DNA of 22,754 nucleotides, from contig JAAAOD010000025.1 of assembly GCA_009908535.1 (NCBI GenBank), positions 1 through 22,754 of the forward strand, in the 5' to 3' direction. The notes below the pieces were generated by a model. It did not search any database. It saw nothing but the letters and a program-made list of their open reading frames with translations, and was not told where the DNA came from. The translations under genes and the position numbers were made by a program. This DNA is from Verrucomicrobiota bacterium. GTDB lineage: Bacteria > Verrucomicrobiota > Verrucomicrobiia > Opitutales > Oceanipulchritudinaceae. Shown piece after piece: positions 1-7,812 of the stretch; the first letter of the stretch is position 1, and each line of letters begins with the position of its first letter.

Positions 1-363
1 CCAGCACCCGGGTCCGGCATCGATCCGGCGGGGGGGCACGCGCGGAAGCCGAGGCGATCCGTCATCAAGCGGATCGAGGCTGCGGCGGACGGCGGCGGGA
101 GGAGCTGCGGCGCATCCCGAAAGAAAAATCGGTGAATCCCGCAAGTAGTTTTCGGCCCTAGGGGAACAACTCCATCGGGAGACGTAAGCGGGTGGGGGGA
201 GGAGGAAAGCCAGTCGAACCGTTTCAATTGAAATTTCGTCCCTTTTTTCGGAAAAATATGGAGTTTGATATGTTGCTCTCTTCGATGGTTTCCGACTGTT
301 TGTTGGATCGGATCGACCTCGAATGCTTTTTCCCGTCCGTTCCTTTTCACTTGCCTGCCTCCC
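1..363. other. Upstream region without a recognisable gene
   Basis: No recognisable gene lies in this stretch. One + strand frame is open from base 3 to a TAG at about 165. Its translation is rich in Arg, Glu and Ala near the end, so it could be the tail of a gene starting outside the window, but I recognise no family in it. Bases 166-363 are less GC-rich and contain short T and A runs and a 12-bp palindrome (listed separately). The transporter frame stays open upstream to a TTG at 265, but that extension is Cys/Phe-rich and looks non-coding. The region most likely holds the transporter promoter, but I could not place convincing -35/-10 boxes. Confidence 0.4.
222..233. promoter_or_regulatory. 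Perfect 12-bp palindrome, candidate operator
   Basis: TTTCAATTGAAA is a perfect inverted repeat about 130 bp upstream of the transporter start. Sugar-uptake genes are often controlled by dimeric LacI- or GntR-type repressors that bind such palindromes. This one has an AT centre, not the CG centre typical of LacI sites. No regulator gene is present in the window, so the operator role is inference. Confidence 0.25.
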
Positions 364-2892
364 ATGCTCCTTACCCGAAAAACCAAGGTCCCGAATTCCT
401 GGGCGTTCTTCGCGCAGCTGATCATCATACTCTCGATTTACGGCCAGTTCGTGGTGAACGCGCCGTTCATCCTGTTGATCAAGAGATACATCGACAATCC
501 GGCTGCGATCATGGGGCTGATCAGTCTGCAAATCTACGTGACGTTTCTGATCGGCCCGCTGGCGGCTTGGACGAGCGACCGGATCTGGACGCGCTTCGGG
601 CGGCGGAAGCCTTTCGTGGCGTCGGCGGATTTTCTGAGGGCGGTCTTCCTGCTCGGGATGCCCTTCGCCCCAAACCTCTGGATTCTGGTTCTGTTCCGTT
701 GGCTCCACGACTTTTTCGGGGATCTGGCGGCACCCGCCCAGGGCCTGGTCTACGAGATCGTGCCGGCCAAGCAGCGCGGGCTCAGCGCGGGCTTCATGAA
801 GTCCTTCATGGACATCGGTAATCTGGTGTTCTTCACCCTTCTTCTGGGGCGCTTCCACGACGCCTACTTCATGGGGCCATTCCAATTCTTCTCCACGCCC
901 AGCGGGGGCACCTTGATGTTTATTCTTTGCGCGCTGGTGTTCCTTGGGGCGGCGATCTTCGAGGCGATCGGGATCAAGGAGATCTATCCGCCCGGCCGCA
1001 AACGGCTGATGGACGGGCGCAAGCCGGGCGAGAACGTGCTCAGGCACTTTACCCGCAGCGTGTTCCGGGACATCCTGGCGAAAGACCTGGCCCCGCTCTA
1101 CCTGCTGCTTTTCGCCAACATCATGTTCGGTTTCGCGCTGGGCGTGTTTCAGCCGCTGCTGTTCACAGAGCAGTGGGGCTACGATTTGCAGACCTTCGGC
1201 AACACCATCGCCATCGGGGTGCCGCTGGGCATCGCCCTCGGTTTGCTGGGCGGCTGGATGGCCGACCGTTACGGCAAGATGAAGATCGTGTTCTGGTCGA
1301 CCATCGGCAACCTGATCGTGAACATCGCCTACACGGTCTTCGTTTACTACCAGCCGGACTACCGTCCGAGCTTTTGGGAGATCGTCGCCTTCGGGAATCT
1401 CGCTTATGTTTTCGGCGCGGTCAAATCCGTGGCCATCGGGCCGCTGCTCTGGGAGTATGTGGCGCGGAACCGGATGGGTTCGGCCAGCGGGGGTATCATT
1501 GTGTTCAATTCGATCTTCCGCAACTCGGTGGGCGTCATGGTGGGGGTCTGGCTGCTGGTCTGGTCGATTTGGTTCTTTCCCCAGGCCGGCTACAACGTGA
1601 CTGCGACGTTCGCCGAACCACTGGGCCGCGAGCAAGTGCTGAAGCGCACCGCGGAGGCCGATATCGACACCGCCGCCCTTTACCTGCGCCCCGTCCACCA
1701 GTATGGGGTCGACGGGACTGAGTCCCGTCGCTGGTGGATCCACCGGGAAGATAAGCGGGCCCAGGAGTTGATCAAGGAGCGCGGGAACCTGCAGAACAAA
1801 CTCGGCTCGCTCGAGGGCAAGAAACAAAGCTTTTTCACCGACGAGGAGCGAAAAGCGGAGATCGAGGCGGAGATGACCCAAGCACGGGAGCGTATCCACG
1901 AGATCGAGCGCGAGCTCGAAGCGCGGTCGCGCGAGCTGGAGGCGCGTCTGGCACCGGTGCTGGCGGAGGTCCGTTTTCCGCCCGGCGGCCAACTGCTGGC
2001 TGCGGATCTGCGGGATGGGCGGCTCACGCTGGAATTGCGGACGATCGAGGCATTGCCCGCAGAACAGGTCGAAATGGTGGAGAAAAACCTCCAGGGGCAT
2101 GAGTTTCGAACCGTGCTGAGGGAGGACGGGAAAGGCATCCCCCGCCGCATGCCGGAGTTGAAGGTCACGTCGATCGAGGCGCCGGGCTCGCCGCCGCATG
2201 GCGTCCGCCTGGAGGCAAAGGTGGACCCCCGGTTTGTGGAGTTTTTCACCGCCGTCCATGCCGCGGGACTGCGCTCGGACGCTGCCTTCGAGCTGGCTTC
2301 CGGGGTACTCGCCTCCGCAGCCAGCCAGTTCACAGCGCGCGACGCCGATTATGCCCTGTCGGAGGCGAACTTTGTTGGTGATGACGGGGCGGGCCGGCGC
2401 ATCCGTTTCGTCATCGATCCGGAGGCCTCGGGCGGCGGTGAGCCACCCGAGGCCTCCGCCATCGCGGAATTGTTCGCCGGGGCGAGTCGGTGGATCGCCG
2501 CCGCCGAAGCGGACTTTGCGGACGGCACTTACCGCGCGGAGTTGGAGCTTGCCGAGGAAGCGCGCGGGGGCGCTGACGGCCGACTCCCCTTCGACGAAGT
2601 GCGTCCGCGAATTGAGGCGGCGCTCGACGGTGAAGCGGCGGACGCAGCGCTGGCCATGGCGGTCCTGCGCAAGCTGGCCGAGACTCTGGCGGCCCGGCCG
2701 ATTTACATCACCGTGCCCCGGCACGACGTGGAATCCGGCTATATCGAGCGGGAATACGAATACTTTTTCTCCAGCCAGATCCTGCAAATCGGCACCGATG
2801 TCTTCGGTATCGGTATCCTATTGCTGATCATCTGGCTGGAAAAACGAGGCACCCTGCAACGCTACGGGGCCGAGGAGGATATGAACCGATGA
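364..2892 (+). CDS. MFS-type transporter with large soluble insert before the last membrane helix
   Basis: Probable sugar or oligosaccharide permease of the inner membrane. From the ATG at 364 (the first ATG in frame; no clear Shine-Dalgarno) it is 842 residues, about twice the usual MFS length. The first ~405 residues contain about eleven hydrophobic segments. MFS motif A is visible at residues ~64-84 (GPLAAWTSDRIWTRFGRRK), with a second copy, GGWMADRYGKMK, at ~296-307. Residues ~407-800 are hydrophilic: a charged Glu/Arg-rich stretch at ~462-535 (bases ~1747-1969) predicts a coiled coil, followed by a mixed alpha/beta region I cannot assign. A final helix near the C-terminus (GIGILLLIIW) completes the fold, so the insert lies between the last two helices. 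The next gene overlaps by 4 bp, so the two products are probably coupled. The substrate is unknown; an oligosaccharide is inferred from the sulfatase and glycosidase neighbours. Confidence 0.85.
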   Translation: MLLTRKTKVPNSWAFFAQLIIILSIYGQFVVNAPFILLIKRYIDNPAAIMGLISLQIYVTFLIGPLAAWTSDRIWTRFGRRKPFVASADFLRAVFLLGMPFAPNLWILVLFRWLHDFFGDLAAPAQGLVYEIVPAKQRGLSAGFMKSFMDIGNLVFFTLLLGRFHDAYFMGPFQFFSTPSGGTLMFILCALVFLGAAIFEAIGIKEIYPPGRKRLMDGRKPGENVLRHFTRSVFRDILAKDLAPLYLLLFANIMFGFALGVFQPLLFTEQWGYDLQTFGNTIAIGVPLGIALGLLGGWMADRYGKMKIVFWSTIGNLIVNIAYTVFVYYQPDYRPSFWEIVAFGNLAYVFGAVKSVAIGPLLWEYVARNRMGSASGGIIVFNSIFRNSVGVMVGVWLLVWSIWFFPQAGYNVTATFAEPLGREQVLKRTAEADIDTAALYLRPVHQYGVDGTESRRWWIHREDKRAQELIKERGNLQNKLGSLEGKKQSFFTDEERKAEIEAEMTQARERIHEIERELEARSRELEARLAPVLAEVRFPPGGQLLAADLRDGRLTLELRTIEALPAEQVEMVEKNLQGHEFRTVLREDGKGIPRRMPELKVTSIEAPGSPPHGVRLEAKVDPRFVEFFTAVHAAGLRSDAAFELASGVLASAASQFTARDADYALSEANFVGDDGAGRRIRFVIDPEASGGGEPPEASAIAELFAGASRWIAAAEADFADGTYRAELELAEEARGGADGRLPFDEVRPRIEAALDGEAADAALAMAVLRKLAETLAARPIYITVPRHDVESGYIEREYEYFFSSQILQIGTDVFGIGILLLIIWLEKRGTLQRYGAEEDMNR

Positions 2893-3530
2893 GTGACCCA
2901 ACGGAACCGAGCCCACCGCCGCAAGAGCGGCCCAACCACGACGGACGTATTTTCGGGGAGAACGGCGAGCCGGACGTGTTCGTGCCCCGCGACCGCTTGC
3001 GCAAATGGTTGTTCGTGCTGTTCAGCTGCTTCATCCTGTTTGTCGGCCTGTGGGATCTCTGGGGCCCGTTATCGCGCTGGGTCTTCGGTGAGACCGGCGA
3101 GGGCCGGGTCCTGCGCATCGTCCGGGAGAGCCCCGGCGAACCTGCGGAGAACATCCGCGTCCGCCGCGAAATTGAAGAGGGCGACTATTCCTTCGACACC
3201 CTGTTTCGGCACTTCGTGGAAGTGGTCGATAAACAGGGTGACCTCGAGGTCTTCGAGCTGGCGGTGGCGGGACGACAGACCCCGTATGCGCTGATCAACG
3301 ATTCCTTTAAGGTGATTTATTTCCCCGGCGACGACTACGCCTACGGCCTCTGGCAGCATCGGACCTGGGCCTTCGGTTGCGCCCTGGTTCTCATGGGGCT
3401 GACCTTCGTGCCGCTCTCGGTCTACCTGCTCCGCATGGTGGGCAGGCCCGTGGTCATCGACCCGGAAGACCCCGCCGAGCTGGAGAAGGAACGCGAGGCG
3501 GAAGCGCGGGAGCGCGCCGGGTGGGATTGA
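2889..3530 (+). CDS. Two-helix membrane protein coupled to the transporter
   Basis: 213-residue protein of no family I recognise. Its ATG overlaps the transporter stop (ATGA at 2889-2892), the classic arrangement for translational coupling and often for stoichiometric partners. A Pro/Glu-rich N-terminal tail (residues 1-35) is followed by a hydrophobic helix at ~39-60 (LFVLFSCFILFVGLW). A soluble loop of about 95 residues comes next, then a second helix at ~159-183 and a charged tail rich in Glu, Arg and Ala. By the positive-inside rule the loop is probably periplasmic and both ends cytoplasmic. The natural inference is an accessory subunit of the permease, perhaps contacting its large insert. 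Nothing in the sequence identifies an enzymatic activity. Confidence 0.75.
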   Translation: MSDPTEPSPPPQERPNHDGRIFGENGEPDVFVPRDRLRKWLFVLFSCFILFVGLWDLWGPLSRWVFGETGEGRVLRIVRESPGEPAENIRVRREIEEGDYSFDTLFRHFVEVVDKQGDLEVFELAVAGRQTPYALINDSFKVIYFPGDDYAYGLWQHRTWAFGCALVLMGLTFVPLSVYLLRMVGRPVVIDPEDPAELEKEREAEARERAGWD

Positions 3531-3607
3531 GCCTTTGGCGGATACCTTGGGGCACGACCCGCAGGATGCACCGATGGCGAAGCGGTGGAAGAGGACGGGG
3601 GTAAAAC

Positions 3608-5008
3608 CTACCGGGACGGGAGAAAAGCCTCCACTAACGAAAGAACTTCTCTTCGGTTTCGGCAATTTTGCAGAAGAAAGGCTTCCGCCATGGTGGCCAT
3701 GGCTTCCGGGGAAGCGCCTACGAGCGCCCGCAACTGACGCTCGAGGAGAATGCGGTTGAGCCCGCGTTGCCCGTCGCCCCATGCTGCGTCGTAGACAAGG
3801 GCGTTTCTCTCATCTTTGCCGAGTTCGGCGATATACGTGTTGTCGAAGTGGGCGGCAAAGGCCTCCCGGCAACGGGATCGGCGGGCCCGCCATGCCGGAT
3901 CGTTGACGAAGCGGGTCCATTCCTGTTCCGGCGTGGGTTGGTAGAGCCCGAGCTTTCGCAAATCCTTCCATGCCCAAAGAAGCCAGCCCCAGCCGCGGTC
4001 TTTGTGCAGCTGTAGCTGCGCCTGCATCGAAGCGGCCGCGCGTCCGGGATCCGCTCCTTGAGGCCAGCCGAATTCGCCAAGGAGGACCGGGCGGCGGATC
4101 TTTTCCGCATAGGCTGCTTCCTCCCCTGTTTGTTCCTCGAGGAAAGCATACCAAGCCTCCGGAGAATCTTCTCCCGAGCGATCCGCTTCGAAGTTGATGC
4201 CGCGTTCATAGCTGGCCAAAGGATAGTGATGGTAGGACAGGGCGGTGTGCACATCCTCGAAAAGGTCCGGGTCGAGGTGGCGGCAGCCCCCGCTTGTCCG
4301 CACCGGCGGACTCAGGACGATCCAACCAGCCGCATCGATCGTGCGAATTGCTTCGATGCATTCGGCATAAAGGCGGTTCATGGCCGCCGCCTGTTCGCCG
4401 ATTTCCATCTCTCCGTGCTGGTTCACCTGTGGTTCATTGAGAAGGTTGTAGCCGAGGAGAGCCGGATGATTGTGGAAACGGCGGGCCATTTCCTTCCACC
4501 AAGCGATAACGCGATCCTGCGCATGGCGGCTTTGCCAGAGCTGCGCATAACCCGTCGGGTTGTCGGCGGGAGGCGTCGTATTTTGGCCGCCTGGAGCCGC
4601 GTGCAGGTCGAGCAGCACGGCCAGCCCGTGCCGCCCGCACCAGTCGAATAACGCTTCGACCGGAGCAAAACCGGATTCGTGGTAAACAAACGGGGCCGCC
4701 TCGTCCTCGAATCGGCGCCAGTTCAAGGGTATTCGCACGGTATTGAAGCCGAGGTGGGCGATTTCACGGATGTCCGTTTCGTTGACAAAAGCCTTCTCGT
4801 AGGCACCGAAGAACGCCGCCGCTTCCGCCTCCCCCAACTGGGACCGCATCGCCGTTCGGATTTGCCAATCGGTGCCCTCCAACCCGATCATGTAAGCCTC
4901 AAGGTTCAACCAGCCACCGAGGTTCACCCCGAGCGGACGGAAAGGCTGTTCGTCATAGGTCATAAGGGCCCCGACGAGGGAATCCCGGGATTGACTTAAC
5001 TGTTTCAC
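3608..5008 (-). CDS. Glycoside hydrolase family 5-type glucanase/glycosidase, leaderless
   Basis: Retaining glycosidase of the GH5 (cellulase / exo-1,3-beta-glucanase-like) TIM-barrel fold. Visible motifs, numbered from the GTG at 5008: GVNLGGWLNLE at residues 27-37, typical of exo-1,3-glucanase-like members; FNTVRIPLNW at 88-97; the acid/base Glu in LLNEPQ (E192); a YHHY element at 259-262; and the nucleophile Glu in LLGEFGWPQG (E312). After the barrel (WGWLLWAWKD) about 110 residues form an unassigned C-terminal extension. No signal peptide is seen, so a cytoplasmic enzyme acting on imported oligosaccharides is likely. The start is ambiguous: the GTG at 5008 has AGGA close upstream, while an ATG at 4963 gives a protein beginning MTYDEQPFRPLG, nearer the usual family N-terminus. 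The gene converges on the transporter pair, with 77 bp between the stop codons. Exact substrate unknown. Confidence 0.85.
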   Translation of the reverse strand: MKQLSQSRDSLVGALMTYDEQPFRPLGVNLGGWLNLEAYMIGLEGTDWQIRTAMRSQLGEAEAAAFFGAYEKAFVNETDIREIAHLGFNTVRIPLNWRRFEDEAAPFVYHESGFAPVEALFDWCGRHGLAVLLDLHAAPGGQNTTPPADNPTGYAQLWQSRHAQDRVIAWWKEMARRFHNHPALLGYNLLNEPQVNQHGEMEIGEQAAAMNRLYAECIEAIRTIDAAGWIVLSPPVRTSGGCRHLDPDLFEDVHTALSYHHYPLASYERGINFEADRSGEDSPEAWYAFLEEQTGEEAAYAEKIRRPVLLGEFGWPQGADPGRAAASMQAQLQLHKDRGWGWLLWAWKDLRKLGLYQPTPEQEWTRFVNDPAWRARRSRCREAFAAHFDNTYIAELGKDERNALVYDAAWGDGQRGLNRILLERQLRALVGASPEAMATMAEAFLLQNCRNRREVLSLVEAFLPSR

Positions 5009-5033
5009 AATTCCTGCGCTAAGCGATCATCCC

Positions 5034-5059
5034 ACTCGAGATGACGAGTTCGGTTATAA
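5034..5059 (-). promoter_or_regulatory. Inverted repeat and TATAA-like box upstream of the GH5 gene
   Basis: ACTCG (5034-5038) and CGAGT (5045-5049) form a 5-bp inverted repeat with a 6-bp spacer. A TTATAA element, which could serve as a -10 box on the minus strand, lies at 5054-5059, about 50 bp before the GTG start at 5008. No good -35 box is seen. The arrangement fits a promoter with an overlapping operator, but the elements are short and could be chance. Confidence 0.2.
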
Positions 5060-5189
5060 ATCCGTTCAGTCAGCCGGTCGGTTCTGCCGGTTCGGGGTCG
5101 GAGAGCCGAAGGTCCGCTGATTTCGCATGCCCTCGGGCGGCCGCAGAGTGGATCGGGCGCTGCGTTTCATGATCGAGCGCGGCGGGCGC

Positions 5190-5983
5190 TCAGAGCATCG
5201 GGAAAATCGTCATGCGCAGGCGGTGGCCCCGACGGGGACGAGTTGCAGGGTTTCCGCTTCCTGGGTTCGCGGCGATCCTCGATGGGGAGGGCGAAGGCAA
5301 GTGGGCCGTATTCGAGGGCGAGGCCGCGATCGGGCCAGGTGCTGGAGCGCAGCCGCATGGGCAGCCGGAGTTCGACGCGGTCGCCGTCCCGCCAGGCGCG
5401 GTCGAGGTCGAAAAACGCCGGGCTCGGCCGCCACGGGACGGACCTCCCCGTTGATTTTCAGTTCCGGGGCTGCGCACCACAGCGGCACGCGGAGCCAGAG
5501 CTTGAAGGTGGCGGGGGCGTCAGTTTCGACGGTGAAGTGGATTGTGTCTTCGAAGGGATAATCGGTGGTCTCGCGGAGGGTCACGGAAGCGCCCGATTTT
5601 TCGAAAGAAAACCGGCTCGCCGCATAGAGCGCGGCCACCGGATCGTCGTCGCGCAGGTACCAGGAGCGGGCGAGGAAGTTGGGCATGATACGGCTGACCT
5701 GGGCGGTGCAGCACTCGGTGCCGGGGCGGGGGCGGTAGCTCATGACGGAGTGCGACCAGCGGCCGGCGGGCATGTATGGCTTGCAAGCGGCGGGGCCGAG
5801 GTAGCCCGTCTCCTCGGCGTGCTCGAGCACGTGGCGGCACTGGGCGCGGCCGCGCTCGACCAGGCCCGCCTCGCCCAGGAGGAGCCCGCAGCGGTAGAGC
5901 CCGTCGACCCAGTAGGCGGTCTGCTCGTAGGGCCATCAGGGCGCGCCGGTCCGGTGGGGGATGTTGAGCGAATCGATGGTTTA
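5190..5983 (-). pseudogene. Decayed GH127 (beta-L-arabinofuranosidase-like, DUF1680) gene
   Basis: Fragments of a GH127-type enzyme are spread over all three minus-strand frames. In gene order: a TAA at 5983-5981; SLNIPHRTGAP; a TGA at 5938-5936 where family logic expects Trp; then WPYEQTAYWVDGLYRCG and GYLGP. This joins directly to PGTECCTAQVSRIMPNF, the conserved Cys-Cys region, so roughly 200 residues normally found between these blocks appear missing. LWLRVPLWC follows. At the A5 run 5411-5415 the frame slips to DLDRAWRDGDRVELRLPM and LEYGPLAFALPIED, then near 5260-5280 it jumps to ETLQLVPVGAT. A last slip near 5219-5228 leads to RLRMTIFPML and the stop at 5192-5190. The N-terminus (about 80 residues by family expectation) is also gone. 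About 0.8 kb remains of an expected ~1.9 kb. Several independent lesions argue against a single sequencing error. Confidence 0.8.
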
Positions 5984-6217
5984 GAGACGTTACGGAAGGC
6001 GGAAGGTGGGCCGTTTTAAGGCAACCCGTGCATGGGAAGCCTGGTGGGGAATGATAGGTCGAGCGCCGGGGTGAATGATTCCGTTCAACGGATGCCGCGT
6101 TCGTTCCGCATGCATGAACGGTTTCAGCTTTCGCCGGGTTCGCGGGAATAGTGGGGAGGCGTTAGCTTGTGAAAAGAATGCGCCAATTTTCCGGAACGAA
6201 CTCCGGCTTCCGCCCTT
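5984..6217. other. Intergenic region upstream of the first sulfatase
   Basis: Non-coding as far as I can see, and somewhat less GC-rich near its right end. It should carry the promoter of the sulfatase at 6218. I found only a 13-bp inverted repeat at 6080-6092 and no convincing promoter boxes. No coding similarity to the missing N-terminal part of the adjacent GH127 pseudogene is visible here. Confidence 0.4.
6080..6092. promoter_or_regulatory. 13-bp inverted repeat, candidate operator
   Basis: TCCGTTCAACGGA is a perfect inverted repeat (6-bp arms, 1-bp centre) 126 bp upstream of the sulfatase start. Its left part, TCCGTTCA, also occurs at 5061-5068 and 22391-22398 in other intergenic stretches. 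Binding by a regulator is speculative. Confidence 0.2.
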
Positions 6218-7732
6218 ATGAACCTTCTGTATATCGACATCGACTCGTTGCGGCCCGATCACCTGGGCTGCTACGGCTATCACCGGAACACCAGCCCGAA
6301 CATCGACGCCGTCGCGGCGGAGGGGCTGCGCTTCGAAAATTGTTACACGCCGGACGCGCCCTGCCTGCCGAGCCGCACGGCCATGACCACGGGTCGGTTC
6401 GGCGCCCGCACGGGCGTGGTCAACCACGGCGGCGCGGGCAGCCAGCCGCACCTATGGGGTCGCGACCGCGGTTTCCGCTGTGACTTGACGCAGTCGAACT
6501 GGGCGAACCGCTTCCGGGAGGCGGGCTACCACACGGTGGCCTTCTCTCCCTTCGCCCAGCGGCACGGGGCCTGGCACTGGTATGCCGGGTTCATGGAGAT
6601 GCACAATACCGGGGGCAACGGCATGGAAAATGCCAGCGACATCGACCCGCAGGTTTGCGACTGGATCGTGCGCAGAGGGGAGGGCGACAAGCCCTTCTTC
6701 ATGTGGGTCAACGTCTGGGACCCGCACACGCCCTACCGGACGCCGCCCTCCTTTGAAAACCCCTTCCGCGACGACCCCATACCGGAGTGGTATACGGAAG
6801 CGGTCCGCGCCGCTCACTGGGAGAAAGCCGGGCCGCACTCGGCCCGGGAAGTCCCGGATTTCATTCCCGAGCCGCAGTGGATGGTCGACAATCCGGGCTT
6901 TCATGAGCTTTTCCCGAGTGTCCCTTATCTGCAGCCAAAGCAGATCGACGGCATGGAGGCCGCCCGCCAGATGTTCGACGGCTACGACATGGGGGTGGCT
7001 TATGCCGATCAGGCCATCGGCCGGATCATCGACCGATTGAAAGAGGCGGGTCTCTACGAGGACACCGCTATCGTGATCTCGGCGGACCACGGGGAGAACC
7101 TCGGGGAGCTGTGGGTCTACGGCGACCACCAGACGGCGGACCAGATGACCCATCGCGTGCCGATGATCGTGCGCTGGCCCGGCATCACGGACGCCCGTGC
7201 CGGCGGGTCGGACGACCGGCTGATGTATTCGCTCGACATGGGGGCGACCTCCCTCGAATGGGCGGGCCTCGAGGTGCCGGGGGACTGGGACGGCGCCTCC
7301 TTCGCCAGCGATTTCGTCGAGGGGAAGTCCACCCGGGCGCGCGATCATCTCGTCCTGTCGCAGCTTGCCTGGTGCGCCCAGCGGAGCGTGCGCTGGGACC
7401 GCTACCTGTGCATCGAGACCTACCACGACGGCTTCCACGACTATCCGCGGCACATGCTCTTCGACCTGGAGGCGGACCCGCACGAGCAGCACGATCTCGC
7501 TTCGGAGCGCCCGGAGCTGGTGGAGGCGGCCAAGGCGCGTCTGCACGACTGGCGCGCGGACCTGCGCGCGAGCGCCCGGCACAAAACGGACCCGCTGGAC
7601 ACCGTGATGGCGGAGGGCGGCCCTTTCCACGTGCGGGACAGAGGGCCCGCCTACATCGAGCGGCTGAAGGCGACCGGCCGCGGCGCCATCGCCGACCGGT
7701 TCGAGCGCCGCCCGTTTCCGTATCGGCAGTAG
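6218..7732 (+). CDS. Type I sulfatase (formylglycine-dependent), leaderless
   Basis: Hydrolyses a sulfate ester, probably on a carbohydrate. The 504-residue protein has the family layout. The N-terminal strand IDIDSLRPDHLG carries Asp7 and Asp9 for the divalent metal. CLPSR at residues 49-53 is the C-x-P-S-R sulfatase signature, whose Cys is converted to formylglycine by a maturase not found in this window. NVWDPHTPY lies at ~165-173, and ISADHGEN at 287-294 supplies the second Asp/His metal pair (D290, H291). MTHRVPMIVRWPG follows at ~310-322. The C-terminal part ends in the usual arylsulfatase pattern (MLFDLEADPHEQHDL). The ATG at 6218 places the first conserved strand at residue 3, so no signal peptide can be present and a cytoplasmic location is inferred. 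No Shine-Dalgarno is seen. Length is normal for the family; substrate class cannot be read from sequence. Confidence 0.93.
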   Translation: MNLLYIDIDSLRPDHLGCYGYHRNTSPNIDAVAAEGLRFENCYTPDAPCLPSRTAMTTGRFGARTGVVNHGGAGSQPHLWGRDRGFRCDLTQSNWANRFREAGYHTVAFSPFAQRHGAWHWYAGFMEMHNTGGNGMENASDIDPQVCDWIVRRGEGDKPFFMWVNVWDPHTPYRTPPSFENPFRDDPIPEWYTEAVRAAHWEKAGPHSAREVPDFIPEPQWMVDNPGFHELFPSVPYLQPKQIDGMEAARQMFDGYDMGVAYADQAIGRIIDRLKEAGLYEDTAIVISADHGENLGELWVYGDHQTADQMTHRVPMIVRWPGITDARAGGSDDRLMYSLDMGATSLEWAGLEVPGDWDGASFASDFVEGKSTRARDHLVLSQLAWCAQRSVRWDRYLCIETYHDGFHDYPRHMLFDLEADPHEQHDLASERPELVEAAKARLHDWRADLRASARHKTDPLDTVMAEGGPFHVRDRGPAYIERLKATGRGAIADRFERRPFPYRQ

Positions 7733-7755
7733 TGGAGTCGTGGAGTCGTGGAGTG
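7732..7755. repeat. Octamer direct repeat GTGGAGTC x2 + GTGGAGTG
   Basis: Three consecutive 8-bp units, GTGGAGTC, GTGGAGTC and GTGGAGTG, followed by GTGG. They begin at the last base of the sulfatase stop codon. They lie between the sulfatase and the truncated gene remnant at 7813-7992, so they sit close to an apparent rearrangement endpoint. Whether the unit recurs elsewhere in the genome cannot be seen here. Confidence 0.6.
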
Positions 7756-7812
7756 GTGGGAAGGTCGCTGTTGCTCGGGCGACGCAAGGTCGAAGTCCGC
7801 GGTTGGCGCGGG

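Noticed and set aside
192..821. A + strand open frame overlapping the transporter start
   Set aside because: Beyond base ~364 it is an out-of-frame Arg/Gly/Pro-rich shadow of the transporter gene; no conserved pattern.
1680..2333. Minus-strand Ser/Arg-rich open frame within the transporter insert
   Set aside because: Shadow of the charged coiled-coil coding region; composition is explained by the complement of Glu/Arg/Leu codons.
5990..6451. Minus-strand frame that might supply the missing N-terminus of the GH127 pseudogene
   Set aside because: Its translation shows no GH127 landmarks and most of it is antisense to the sulfatase gene. The pseudogene's recognisable sequence stops at the TAA at 5981-5983.
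7732..7755. CRISPR-like repeat
   Set aside because: The 8-bp units are contiguous, without spacers, and only three are present; a simple short direct repeat explains them.
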